In this document: positions 1 through 7,053 of the stretch, one piece after another | Numbering within the stretch: position 1 is the stretch's first letter | Layout of the letters: the number at the start of each line of letters is the position of its first letter | From: Oscillospiraceae bacterium | GTDB lineage: Bacteria > Bacillota > Clostridia > Oscillospirales > Oscillospiraceae | DNA: 38,947 bases | Direction: 5' to 3' | Assembly (NCBI GenBank): GCA_018385135.1 | Contig: JAHAWY010000038.1 | Span: 1 to 38,947, forward strand | Program-made: the position numbers and the translations under genes | The notes under the pieces: generated by a model | The model's database searches: none | Told to the model about the DNA's origin: nothing | Seen by the model: only the letters and a program-made list of their open reading frames with translations

Positions 1-7
1 ATTGCAC
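1..7 (-). CDS. 5' end of a gene leaving the window (two codons visible)
   Basis: A GTG codon at 5-7 on the minus strand is preceded by a good Shine-Dalgarno run (GAAAGGAG within 11-20, about 5 nt spacer) and, further up, by a near-consensus sigma-A promoter at 52-80. Together they mark the start of a gene whose body lies outside the window. Its product cannot be named. Confidence 0.35.
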
Positions 8-51
8 GCGCTCTCCTTTCACTGAGTTGGTTTTTGCTTTGCTTTTATGTA

Positions 52-80
52 ATGATATCACAAATGGACGTTCCTAGCAA
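52..80 (-). promoter_or_regulatory. sigma-A-type promoter for the gene off the left edge
   Basis: Minus strand: -35 TTGCTA (75-80), 17-nt spacer, -10 TATCAT (52-57). The leader to the GTG start at 5-7 is about 40 nt. It lies just downstream of the tRNA terminator, so the next gene has its own transcription start. Positions 81-150 hold nothing else I recognise. Confidence 0.55.
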
Positions 81-150
81 GAGAGTAAAAAGCTACGCTC
101 AAGCGGTGTTTGGCTTTGACTTATGGGTGTATTTAAAAGTCGGGAAAGCA

Positions 151-183
151 AAAACTCCGTAACCATTGCGGTTACGGAGTTTT
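151..183 (-). terminator. Rho-independent terminator after tRNA-Thr
   Basis: A perfect 14-bp stem (arms 151-164 and 170-183, loop of 5 nt, core ACTCCGTAACC) has A runs on the left and T runs on the right, so it can act in either direction. It sits 2 nt beyond the 3' end of tRNA-Thr and before the next promoter. Confidence 0.85.
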
Positions 184-185
184 CT

Positions 186-261
<76 letters not shown>

Positions 262-266
262 ATAAA

Positions 267-343
267 TGGCGACCCAGAACGGGCTCGAACCGTCGACCTC
301 CAGCGTGACAGGCTGGCGTTCTAACCAACTGAACTACTGGGCC
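267..343 (-). tRNA. tRNA-Asp (anticodon GTC)
   Basis: The minus strand folds as a 77-nt cloverleaf. The acceptor stem is GGCCCAG paired with CTGGGTC, the anticodon arm is CCAGC-CTGTCAC-GCTGG with GTC at the centre, the T loop is GGTTCGAGCC, and CCA is encoded at 267-269. It is the first gene of a two-tRNA transcript with tRNA-Thr. Confidence 0.97.
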
Positions 344-357
344 ACAAGCGCTTTGCT

Positions 358-386
358 ATTGTACAATGAAAAGGACTCTTTGTCAA
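358..386 (-). promoter_or_regulatory. Strong promoter of the tRNA-Asp/tRNA-Thr unit
   Basis: Minus strand: -35 TTGACA (381-386, consensus), exactly 17 nt, -10 TACAAT (358-363). It lies 14 nt upstream of the mature 5' end of tRNA-Asp, as expected for a stable-RNA promoter. The rest of 387-463 is AT-rich with nothing recognised. Confidence 0.85.
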
Positions 387-463
387 CACCTTTTTACAAA
401 TTTTGTGACAAAAATTATTCTAGATATTGTATCAACGCTTTCTTTAAACACAATATGGATAAG

Positions 464-506
464 AAATGCCGACAGTTTGCCTTAAAAAGGCAAGCTGTCG
501 GCATTT
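464..506 (-). terminator. Terminator after the 546-aa membrane protein gene
   Basis: A 20-bp stem with one G-U position (arms 464-483 and 487-506, 3-nt loop, core GCCGACAG) lies 40 nt past the stop codon at 547. Short T runs follow on both sides. It separates this gene from the tRNA promoter. Confidence 0.8.
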
Positions 507-546
507 TGGATGAGATTAAATGTTCACGCGGAAAGCCTGACGGAAA

Positions 547-2187
547 CTATCTGATGCGCTCCAAGCTATAGGCGCTGATCAGGTCGCCCGTTTCAGAGGA
601 CGGAGTCAGGGCAACCTTGTCGCCCTCGTTTAGTACGGCAGCTGCGGGACTGTCAGCAACCGAGACAACGTAATAGAACGCATCATTGTCAAGCTTGATG
701 AAAATGTGGGTGTTGCCGTCAATAACCGCGCTGCGCAGGTCAGTAACATAGCCCTCTACCCTAGCGTTTTCAACGCTGCCGGAGGTAAGGCTGCTTCCCT
801 TGAGCAAATTGATATAATTCTGTTCACATTCGGCAACGGTTACGCCGGAGGCAACGAGCTGATACTGCTGAACGTTGACCATAGCGTACATCTTAACAAG
901 TCCCCCGCTGTCTTTAAGAGCCATGAAATAGGTTGGCTGATTGGAGATATTCAGAAGCAGCGGCCATGTTGCTCTATAATCCATATACTGAACGATGCCC
1001 TCTGCGCTGGACATGGCGGCCGACTCGATAGCTCCGGCGCAGGGATAATACTTTGTCTCCTTAGTGCGCTGGTTTGTGAGAATAAAGCCGATGTTGGAGC
1101 CGTCGGTGTTGACGCTGGTAATGCCGGTGTACATATATACGTCGTCGTTTATAGCGATGTAGTTATAGCCGGAGGTAGTAACGGTAACGTCCTTTTGACC
1201 GATGAAGGAGTTGAGCCAGCCGTTTTGATACATTCCGTGATAATCATACTGCTGGATTATGAGACTGGCGGTATACACGCGGTCAACCCATGTGGGAACA
1301 CTTTCGTAATACTCGCACTCTCCCGTTATGGCGTTCATAAGCACCGCACCTTGAATATCATCGCCGCCAAACAGACCAATGCGCTTGACAATGCGTGGGC
1401 AGACCCAGTAGGGTGTGCCTTCGTCGTCTATTTCAAAGTTGGGCTTGTCGAAGATGAAGGTAGGGTAGCTGAAACGCAGATGACGTTCAACCTTGCGGAA
1501 GAAGTATTCATTTGTTGAGTATTTCATTCCCTCCTCAAGGCGGACAGCGTCAGCCTCCTGCGTTACCATGTCGATAATTATATAGGCGGGTAAGCCCTTT
1601 GAGGTGTTTGCAAGCCACTTGAAGAAGTCGCCGTATACCAAGGGGGTAACGCGGACGGGACGGTTGTTGAAATTTATTTGTGTATAGTCATTCGCAACCT
1701 CAAACTGTGAAACCATGTCCGCCAGATCGCCCATCTTCTTGTCGCCGAGCTTCATTGCAGAAGCCTCATCCAGCATCGGTATCTGGTCGAAGGAAATTTG
1801 CTCTACTTCAGAGGCAAAGTCTCCCGTTTCAACCTTGAGGAGGTCACGATAGGAGCGCGAGCGAAACACCGGCGCTGAGATAAGGTTGCCGATTATATAA
1901 ATCACGGCAAGAGCGATGCAGAGAAAGAGTGGGATCGTGCAGTGTGCTTTTGCGTTTTGCCAAAGCTCCTTACCGGTTTCAGATTTTGCAAATAGTCCCT
2001 GCGATAGTATCGAAAGAAAGCAGTAAACAGCGGAAAGCAGGAGAAAGAAAGAATAAAATGCTCTGTCTTGAAGATTTATTGCCGGTAGCTTGATGTAAAA
2101 ATACACTAAACCAACTGCTAGGGTTATCAGCAGATTGATTAAAAACCGCTTGCCTTTGCTGACACGCTTTGCATTGTACTCGTCCAT
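547..2187 (-). CDS. Three-pass membrane protein with large external domain, function unknown
   Basis: This is a 546-aa protein I do not recognise. The start is the ATG at 2187, chosen because GGAGG sits 6 nt upstream; a longer open frame to 2436 runs into sipL and has no ribosome-binding site. The N-terminus is positively charged (KRVSKGKR) and is followed by three hydrophobic segments at about residues 15-34, 44-66 and 83-107. That predicts an inside N-terminus and some 440 residues outside the cell membrane. The external part is hydrophilic, rich in Tyr and Asp, and ends in a small beta-rich segment (about 475-546) that looks like an OB-type fold. It is transcribed alone, from its own promoter (2230-2258) to its own terminator (464-506), directly after the spore gene sipL. 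Location suggests, but does not show, an envelope or spore-related role. Confidence 0.85.
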   Translation of the reverse strand: MDEYNAKRVSKGKRFLINLLITLAVGLVYFYIKLPAINLQDRAFYSFFLLLSAVYCFLSILSQGLFAKSETGKELWQNAKAHCTIPLFLCIALAVIYIIGNLISAPVFRSRSYRDLLKVETGDFASEVEQISFDQIPMLDEASAMKLGDKKMGDLADMVSQFEVANDYTQINFNNRPVRVTPLVYGDFFKWLANTSKGLPAYIIIDMVTQEADAVRLEEGMKYSTNEYFFRKVERHLRFSYPTFIFDKPNFEIDDEGTPYWVCPRIVKRIGLFGGDDIQGAVLMNAITGECEYYESVPTWVDRVYTASLIIQQYDYHGMYQNGWLNSFIGQKDVTVTTSGYNYIAINDDVYMYTGITSVNTDGSNIGFILTNQRTKETKYYPCAGAIESAAMSSAEGIVQYMDYRATWPLLLNISNQPTYFMALKDSGGLVKMYAMVNVQQYQLVASGVTVAECEQNYINLLKGSSLTSGSVENARVEGYVTDLRSAVIDGNTHIFIKLDNDAFYYVVSVADSPAAAVLNEGDKVALTPSSETGDLISAYSLERIR

Positions 2188-2229
2188 ATGAAACCTCCGA
2201 TTAATCAGGTGTGTAAATTGTTTTGTATT

Positions 2230-2258
2230 ATTATAGCACCGATTTTCAAATTGTTCAA
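2230..2258 (-). promoter_or_regulatory. Promoter of the 546-aa membrane protein gene
   Basis: Minus strand: -35 TTGAAC (2253-2258), 17-nt spacer, perfect -10 TATAAT (2230-2235). It lies just past the sipL terminator and about 40 nt before the ATG at 2187. Confidence 0.65.
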
Positions 2259-2272
2259 CAGCAGCAAAGCTG

Positions 2273-2307
2273 CGCCGCGAGTTCAGAAGAATTCTGAACT
2301 CGCGGCG
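2273..2307 (-). terminator. Terminator hairpin after sipL
   Basis: A perfect 16-bp GC-rich stem (arms 2273-2288 and 2292-2307, 3-nt loop, core CGCCGCGAGTTC) starts 8 nt after the sipL stop. No real T run follows. A second small stem, GCAGC-TTT-GCTGC, comes next, so it may be a stabilising 3' end or a Rho-assisted stop rather than a classic terminator. Confidence 0.6.
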
Positions 2308-2314
2308 TTTGTAA

Positions 2315-3811
2315 TTATGCTCTTGGAATAAGCAGAGGGCGTTTGCTTGGGCTAAAGTCCTCCCCGCAGCTATTGACCGCTGTAATAAGCTCGACTGTTG
2401 AGCCATATTTTTTCGCAAGCGTCCAAAGCTCATCATTGCCCGGAGCGATGAGCACGGTCAAAGAGGGAAGCTCGCTTTGATTTATGGGCTTCTCCTCATC
2501 GTAGTACAGCTCGCGCACGGCTGTTATGCTTCCCTGCTCGTATATGCTGTATTCCACCGTTACAGCGAGGCTGACCTCTCCCCCCTGCTCTACTGACAGC
2601 GGCTCGCCGCAGAAGCTTATCAGCTCAAGACGCTGCCTTTCGGCAAGACTTAGCTGCTCCTCGGCACTGAGAGTAAGGCGCAGCGGCACAAGCTCACCGT
2701 CCTCATTTTCGGCAAAGCCGCAAAGCTCGGCGCGGCTAATAATGGAAGCACCCTCTGCCATACAATTTACGCTGATTGGAGTAATATATGCCAAAGATCT
2801 GTAATTGCCGCCGGAGGGCAGCTTGCCTTTAAGGGGTATGCGCAGCCGCGCACTGGTGGCTAGGCGTGTATAGCTTAGCTCCTGGGCTTCGGTGCTTAGC
2901 TCGTAGCTGGTTGAATATGCGTCCGCAATGAAAGACGACACGACGCTCTTTTGACAAATTGCCTGCGCTGTCATAGTAAGCCGCATCGAGAAGCAGACCC
3001 CCTCCCTATCCGGTAAGGAAACAAATTCCGTCTCCTTGAGCGCGGGGAAAACAAAGCTTGCCGCCTCCTCTGTCGCGTCTATCTCAATTATCTGCGAAAA
3101 CTGCGACGAGAAATCATATTTGAATACGCTTCCGTCCTCAGTGTTTAGAAACAGCGCCGCTGTATTGGCGTTTGCCTTAAATACAAGCTTGTTGCCGACA
3201 GGCTTGACGTCATACACGCTTAGCTCGGTTTCAGTGCTGAGCATTTTTGCGCCGGAATATTTAGCCGGCAGAGTATACTCATCGGAGATGGTAAAGCTCT
3301 TTTCACGCAGGTCGGTCAAAAGGCTGTGAATAAGCTCTTTCTTTTGTATGTAGGCAGGCGGCGGGCTATCAAGCTCGAAGCCGTCCCAAACTGTAAACTG
3401 CTCGGACGTGTAGCAGCGCGCGTGCGCACAGCACTCGGCGCGCAAAAGCAGCTTTCTTGGATTTAAAGCCCGCGCATCAACGCTTGCCAGACGTACCTGC
3501 GCAAACAGCTCGCAATCGCTTTCACCAATGCTGAATTGCTGTTCAAAGCGAAGCTCCGCCGTTACATACTCAATTGCGCCGGTTTCCTCTGCACAGAAAA
3601 TAACGCACAGCTCCGCGCGCGAGGAAATATGTGCCTCGCCGTCTAGCAGCTTTTTGGAAACCAGATATAGCTGGGCACGAACGTCGAGAATTCTCCCTAT
3701 GTCGCCGCACCTGTCGGGAACGACAAGCTCCAGCGTCTCCTCTTTTTTTCCTTCGTTGTCATATATAAGCTTATAGCAATCGCTCTGGACACGATGCAGC
3801 TCGCTACGCAT
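2315..3811 (-). CDS. sipL: SipL-like spore morphogenesis protein (SPOCS/DUF3794 plus LysM)
   Basis: The 498-aa protein has two stretches with the look of SPOCS (DUF3794) domains, about residues 30-135 and 190-310, and a C-terminal LysM-like domain (about 448-498: TVLIAPGNDELWTLAKKYG...). This layout matches SipL of Clostridioides difficile, which binds the coat ATPase SpoIVA and helps encase the forespore in coat. No signal peptide is seen, fitting action in the mother-cell cytoplasm at the forespore surface. The ATG at 3811 has AAAGGA 8 nt upstream. The gene follows spoVM, whose product also works with SpoIVA, so the neighbourhood supports the call. Its ribosome-binding site lies within a nested inverted repeat (3819-3864). 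The family also contains other DUF3794 proteins, so exact orthology needs a SpoIVA-binding test. Confidence 0.82.
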   Translation of the reverse strand: MRSELHRVQSDCYKLIYDNEGKKEETLELVVPDRCGDIGRILDVRAQLYLVSKKLLDGEAHISSRAELCVIFCAEETGAIEYVTAELRFEQQFSIGESDCELFAQVRLASVDARALNPRKLLLRAECCAHARCYTSEQFTVWDGFELDSPPPAYIQKKELIHSLLTDLREKSFTISDEYTLPAKYSGAKMLSTETELSVYDVKPVGNKLVFKANANTAALFLNTEDGSVFKYDFSSQFSQIIEIDATEEAASFVFPALKETEFVSLPDREGVCFSMRLTMTAQAICQKSVVSSFIADAYSTSYELSTEAQELSYTRLATSARLRIPLKGKLPSGGNYRSLAYITPISVNCMAEGASIISRAELCGFAENEDGELVPLRLTLSAEEQLSLAERQRLELISFCGEPLSVEQGGEVSLAVTVEYSIYEQGSITAVRELYYDEEKPINQSELPSLTVLIAPGNDELWTLAKKYGSTVELITAVNSCGEDFSPSKRPLLIPRA

Positions 3812-3818
3812 ATTACCA

Positions 3819-3864
3819 GTCCTTTCATATCGGTTTCACTCAACAATATGAAGGACAAACCGAT
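3819..3864 (-). promoter_or_regulatory. Interleaved inverted repeats over the sipL ribosome-binding site
   Basis: On the minus strand the spoVM-sipL gap reads arm a ATCGGTTT (3857-3864), arm b GTCCTTCATAT (3846-3856), a 9-nt spacer, arm a' AAACCGAT (3829-3836), and arm b' ATATGAAAGGAC (3819-3830). Arm a pairs perfectly with a' (8 bp), and b pairs with b' (11 bp, one bulged A). The a-b-a'-b' order is that of an H-type pseudoknot or of two competing hairpins. Arm b' contains AAAGGA, the sipL Shine-Dalgarno. A further AAACCGAT copy lies in the 3' end of spoVM (3892-3899) and could also pair with arm a. The pairing is seen in the sequence; a regulatory role is inferred. Confidence 0.5.
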
Positions 3865-3877
3865 AATATGCTCGAAG

Positions 3878-3946
3878 CTATCTGTTAAACCATCGGTTTA
3901 AAACAACTCTGATGAATTTGGGTGGAAGAATAACCGTAACGCGCAT
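3878..3946 (-). CDS. spoVM: SpoVM-like 22-aa spore coat anchor peptide
   Basis: A 22-codon gene begins at the ATG at 3946, with GGAGG 5 nt upstream, and stops with TAG at 3878. The product starts MRVTVILPPKF and continues as a short amphipathic helix ending in NRWFNR. Bacillus subtilis SpoVM is 26 aa and starts MKFYTIKLPKF. Ile6 and Pro9-Lys10-Phe11 fall at identical positions, and Pro9 is known there to be needed for function. SpoVM is an amphipathic helix that senses the curved forespore membrane and anchors the SpoIVA shell. Position agrees: in B. subtilis spoVM lies downstream of prpC-prkC-rsgA, as here, and the next gene is sipL, whose product binds SpoIVA. The gene is below the size limit of most gene callers. 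Similarity is short, so confidence comes mainly from motif register plus synteny. Confidence 0.82.
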   Translation of the reverse strand: MRVTVILPPKFIRVVLNRWFNR

Positions 3947-3964
3947 ATCAACCTCCGTTTCTGC

Positions 3965-4120
3965 CTAGCGGCATCTCATTATCCAAAACCCGACGAAAAT
4001 AAGCAGGACGCCAAGAACAAACCACCAAAAGCCGGGCGGCAGCACCAGCGCCAGCAGCAAAAATATGCCCAATAATACCGTCAGGCAGCCGATCTTGCCG
4101 CCATTGCCCTTCCAGCGCAT
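3965..4120 (-). CDS. 51-aa two-helix membrane peptide between rsgA and spoVM, function unknown
   Basis: I start this at the ATG at 4120 (MRWKGNGGKIG...), preceded by AAAGGCGG and GAGG; a longer frame to 4159 lies inside a hairpin. The product is a charged N-terminus, a hydrophobic helix (about 11-27), a short LPPGFWW turn, and a second hydrophobic helix (about 32-48), ending MRCR. This predicts a membrane hairpin with both ends in the cytoplasm. It lies 18 nt upstream of spoVM and is surely co-transcribed with it. I do not recognise the family. The context (SpoVM and SipL downstream) suggests a sporulation membrane peptide, which is inference only. Confidence 0.7.
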   Translation of the reverse strand: MRWKGNGGKIGCLTVLLGIFLLLALVLPPGFWWFVLGVLLIFVGFWIMRCR

Positions 4121-4146
4121 CCTCACACCGCCTTTCAAAGAAATAC

Positions 4147-4187
4147 GCCCCGCACGCATATGTTACATAACAATATACGCACGGGGC
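4147..4187 (-). terminator. Terminator-like hairpin between rsgA and the spore genes
   Basis: On the minus strand a stem begins GCCCCG and ends CGGGGC, extends about 15 bp with three G-U pairs, and continues through a bulge into a 4-bp TGTT/AACA tip. The tail TATTTCTTT is only partly T-rich. It starts 6 nt after the rsgA stop. It may end or partly attenuate the long prkC transcript before the spore genes. Confidence 0.55.
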
Positions 4188-4193
4188 TTTATT

Positions 4194-5087
4194 CTAGTGA
4201 TTGGAGGGCTTAAGCTCCCACTCTTTAAATTGAGAGGAAATGTCGTATAAACGTCGGTAGCTGTCATGACGGCTTTGGTGAATATCTCCGTTTGAAACTG
4301 CTTCAAGCACGCGGCAGCCGGGCTCTTTAATATGGGCGCAGTCATCAAAGCGGCATTGACCGAGATAAGGCTCAAACTCCTTGAAGCAGTATTGCAGCTT
4401 ATCCTTGGGGATATACTCGGTTCTGTCCATGTCAAAGGAGGAAAATCCGGGGGTGTCCGCAATATAAGCGCCGTTGCCGAGCGGAAACAGCTCAACGTGG
4501 CGCGTTGTGTGCCGACCTCTGCCGAGCTTTTCACTCACCTCGCCGACAAGGAGGTTCAAATCGGGCGAAAGCGCGTTTAGAATGCTTGATTTTCCGACGC
4601 CTGAGTTGCCCGTGAAGGCGCAGACCTTGCCGGAAAGCGCCTGACGAAGCTCATCAATCCCCTCGCCTGTTTCGGCGCTGGTCTTTATTACTGAATAACC
4701 AGTGGTTTTGTAGATGTCGTAAAGCGCGTCTGCCGGGTCAAGGTCTGTTTTGTTGATGCAGATAATAACCTCACAATCCGCGTACTCCGCAGCCGAGCTA
4801 ACGCGGTCGATAAGGTAAGGATCGGTAATGGGAATTACAGCCGAGGCAAGTATTACCATGCAGTCAATATTGGCGACAGCGGGACGCGAAAAACAATTCT
4901 TGCGCTCGTGGATGTGACATACGGTTCCTTTTCCGTTGGAATCAACGGTGATATCGACCCTGTCTCCGACCTGAGGGGAAAGCCCCTCATTGCGAAAGCG
5001 TCCTCTTGCTCGGCATTCAACAAGCTGAGAGCCCGTGTGAACATAATAAAAGCCGCTGAGCGCCTTGATAATCACTCCTGTTTCCAT
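4194..5087 (-). CDS. rsgA: Ribosome small subunit GTPase RsgA (CpgA)
   Basis: The 297-aa protein has the circularly permuted GTPase order: an N-terminal OB domain (about 1-68), then G4 NKTD (112-115), G1 GNSGVGKSS (160-168) and G3 DTPGF (211-215). A C-terminal zinc site follows (Cys245, Cys250, His252, Cys258). RsgA binds the 30S subunit and drives late maturation. Its ATG overlaps the prkC stop (TGATG), so translation is coupled. In B. subtilis the homologue is a PrkC substrate, which fits the pairing here. The gene is full length for the family. Confidence 0.97.
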   Translation of the reverse strand: METGVIIKALSGFYYVHTGSQLVECRARGRFRNEGLSPQVGDRVDITVDSNGKGTVCHIHERKNCFSRPAVANIDCMVILASAVIPITDPYLIDRVSSAAEYADCEVIICINKTDLDPADALYDIYKTTGYSVIKTSAETGEGIDELRQALSGKVCAFTGNSGVGKSSILNALSPDLNLLVGEVSEKLGRGRHTTRHVELFPLGNGAYIADTPGFSSFDMDRTEYIPKDKLQYCFKEFEPYLGQCRFDDCAHIKEPGCRVLEAVSNGDIHQSRHDSYRRLYDISSQFKEWELKPSNH

Positions 5088-6907
5088 CAGTCGTTGTCTT
5101 CCTCTGTCGGCGGTGCAACGGTATCCGCTGCGGGCGGCGGAGTTGGCTCAGTTCCGGACTCTGCCGGCGGGTTATCGGAGATTTCGGGAGGTTCGGTTTC
5201 TTTCGGTCCTGAGGAAACCTTTAGATAAACTACAGTACCCTTTGTGACTGTTTCGCCGGCGTCAATATTCTGCCAGAAAATAGTGCCCTCGCTATAATCG
5301 CTTTCAAGCTCGCTTATACTGCCGAGAACCAGACCGTTATCCTCAATCGTTTTGATAGCAGAGCTTTGAGACAAGCCCAGAAGGTTAGGCATTGTGATTT
5401 CAACAAGCTCCGGACCGCCGCTGACGGAAAGATAAACCGTTGAACCTGCGGGAAGCTCCTCGTCGGCCGAGGGCTGAGAGCTGACAACATAGCCCTCGGT
5501 TATGGTTTCCGAGGCTACGAGCGTGGTTTCAACCTTAAAGCCGAGCTTTTCAAGGGCAATGGTTGCCGTACGGTACTCCATGTTAACCACATCGGGTATT
5601 TTTGTCATAAGGATGCCGGTGCTTACGGTAAGCTCAATGTCGATGCCATCGCTGGTAAGCATGATACTTCTGCCCGGCTCGGGTTTTTGAGAGATTATCT
5701 TACCCTCTGAATAGTTCGGGTCAATGGCGTATACCACATAGAAATTGTATATATCCTTGTAGGCGGCGCTGTTGATGATTTCTTCACTGTTTTCTCCTAC
5801 AAAGTTTTGAACGACTATACGCTGAGAGTCCACAAATATGTCCCTAAGCCAGAAATTCCAGAGAAAAACAAGAACTGCCAGCAGGTAAACGGCGATTAGC
5901 CCAAAGCCGGAAAGGGTGCTGACCTTGCGAGAGCGTACCTTGCGTCTGGCATAAGCCTTCTTTGAAAGCTCGCCTGTGCGCCTGAAGGGGCGCACAGCAG
6001 GCTCCTCTCCGACGCAATAGGCGGTTATCCTATCCCCTGCTGCCGGGGCTTCAACGACGGAGCTTGATTGTTCCTTACGGAAAGCCTCCAAATCCTCAAG
6101 CAGCTCATCAGCCGACTGATAACGGTTTTCTATATCGGCGGACATCGCTTTCAGCGTAATCTCCTCAAGACGGGCTGGGATATCATGGTTAAGCTCATGC
6201 GGTACGGTCAAAGCAGAGCTAAGATGCTGCATTGCAACAGCTTCAACCGTTTCCCCGTCAAATGGCAGGCGACCTGTGAGCATTTCGTACATCACCACGC
6301 CGAGAGAGTATATATCCGAGCGGGCATCAACGGGGTCTCCGTGGATCTGCTCAGGAGAGATGTAATGGACAGAGCCGATTGTTTCGCCGGAACTGACGCA
6401 GGTCTCGTTTTGCAAATGTGCTATGCCGAAATCAGCGACCTTTATGCTGCCGTCCTTGACGACCATTATGTTGTGTGGCTTTATGTCGCGGTGGACGATG
6501 CCTTTTGAGTGAGCATGGCTGAGTGCTTTTGCAACCTGCGTTGAAAAGTGCAGAGCCTCCTTCCAGCTAAGAGCGCCCTGTTTTTTATGCATATACTGCT
6601 TGAGGGTAATGCCTTCAAGCAGTTCCATTACGATGTACTGCGTGTCAGACTCGCGGCTGAAGTCGTAAACGGCGACTATGTTCGGGTGCGAGAGCATGGC
6701 AACCGCCTGAGACTCCGCCTTGAAATGCTCGCGGAACTCAGCATCGTCGGCAAATTCATCGCGCAGGATTTTTACCGCGACAAGACGGTTGAGCCGGTTG
6801 CAGCGTGCCTTATAAACAACTGCCATACCGCCTGAGCCGATTATTTCCTGTATTTCATATCTGTTGTCAAGCGTTTTCCCCAGATAACGCTCCATATTAT
6901 TCTCCAT
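5087..6907 (-). CDS. prkC: PASTA-domain Ser/Thr protein kinase PrkC
   Basis: A 606-aa kinase starting at the ATG at 6907 (MENNMERYLG), chosen for GGAGG 5 nt upstream; a further in-frame TTG at 6949 lacks one. The cytoplasmic kinase domain spans about 17-276, with glycine loop GSGG (24-27), Lys46, HRD (139-141) and DFG (159-161). A basic linker precedes the membrane helix (about 332-354). Three PASTA repeats follow (about 372-440, 441-507, 508-575), then a Pro/Glu/Thr-rich tail. PASTA repeats bind muropeptides and link cell-wall state to phosphorylation of division, translation and germination proteins. The cognate phosphatase PrpC is just upstream, and RsgA, a known substrate in Bacillus, overlaps its end. 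Confidence 0.96.
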   Translation of the reverse strand: MENNMERYLGKTLDNRYEIQEIIGSGGMAVVYKARCNRLNRLVAVKILRDEFADDAEFREHFKAESQAVAMLSHPNIVAVYDFSRESDTQYIVMELLEGITLKQYMHKKQGALSWKEALHFSTQVAKALSHAHSKGIVHRDIKPHNIMVVKDGSIKVADFGIAHLQNETCVSSGETIGSVHYISPEQIHGDPVDARSDIYSLGVVMYEMLTGRLPFDGETVEAVAMQHLSSALTVPHELNHDIPARLEEITLKAMSADIENRYQSADELLEDLEAFRKEQSSSVVEAPAAGDRITAYCVGEEPAVRPFRRTGELSKKAYARRKVRSRKVSTLSGFGLIAVYLLAVLVFLWNFWLRDIFVDSQRIVVQNFVGENSEEIINSAAYKDIYNFYVVYAIDPNYSEGKIISQKPEPGRSIMLTSDGIDIELTVSTGILMTKIPDVVNMEYRTATIALEKLGFKVETTLVASETITEGYVVSSQPSADEELPAGSTVYLSVSGGPELVEITMPNLLGLSQSSAIKTIEDNGLVLGSISELESDYSEGTIFWQNIDAGETVTKGTVVYLKVSSGPKETEPPEISDNPPAESGTEPTPPPAADTVAPPTEEDND

Positions 6908-6939
6908 TTCAACCTCCATGTGCTTACACAAACGTCGTG

Positions 6940-6960
6940 AAGTCTCCAAAAGGGAGACTT
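6940..6960 (-). repeat. Hairpin in the prpC-prkC gap
   Basis: A perfect 8-bp inverted repeat (aagtctcc / ggagactt, arms 6940-6947 and 6953-6960) lies 33 nt before the prkC start. A second stem (ccgcaag 7039-7045 / cttgcgg 7057-7063) overlaps the end of prpC. Neither has a T run, so they are more likely processing or spacing structures than terminators. Confidence 0.4.
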
Positions 6961-7053
6961 GCGCAGTTGGCTCGTAATAAGCCGTGGCGCAGCGTCCGAT
7001 GAATACAGCGGCAATGCCTGCTGCATAGGCTATAGCTGCCGCAAGGAACTATA

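Noticed and set aside
706..1518. 270-aa open frame on the plus strand
   Set aside because: It lies opposite the 546-aa membrane protein gene, which has a good Shine-Dalgarno, promoter and membrane topology; the plus frame has none of these.
4147..4187. Sigma-E-like promoter (GTATATT and CATATGCG) before the small spore genes
   Set aside because: The boxes are only about 10 nt apart, too close for sigma-E, and they are parts of the hairpin arms.
4163..4534. 123-aa minus-strand frame
   Set aside because: It overlaps rsgA in another frame, including its zinc-site region; no start signal.
6841..7026. 61-aa minus-strand frame spanning the prpC-prkC gap
   Set aside because: No ribosome-binding site, basic random-looking composition, and it runs into the start of prkC out of frame.
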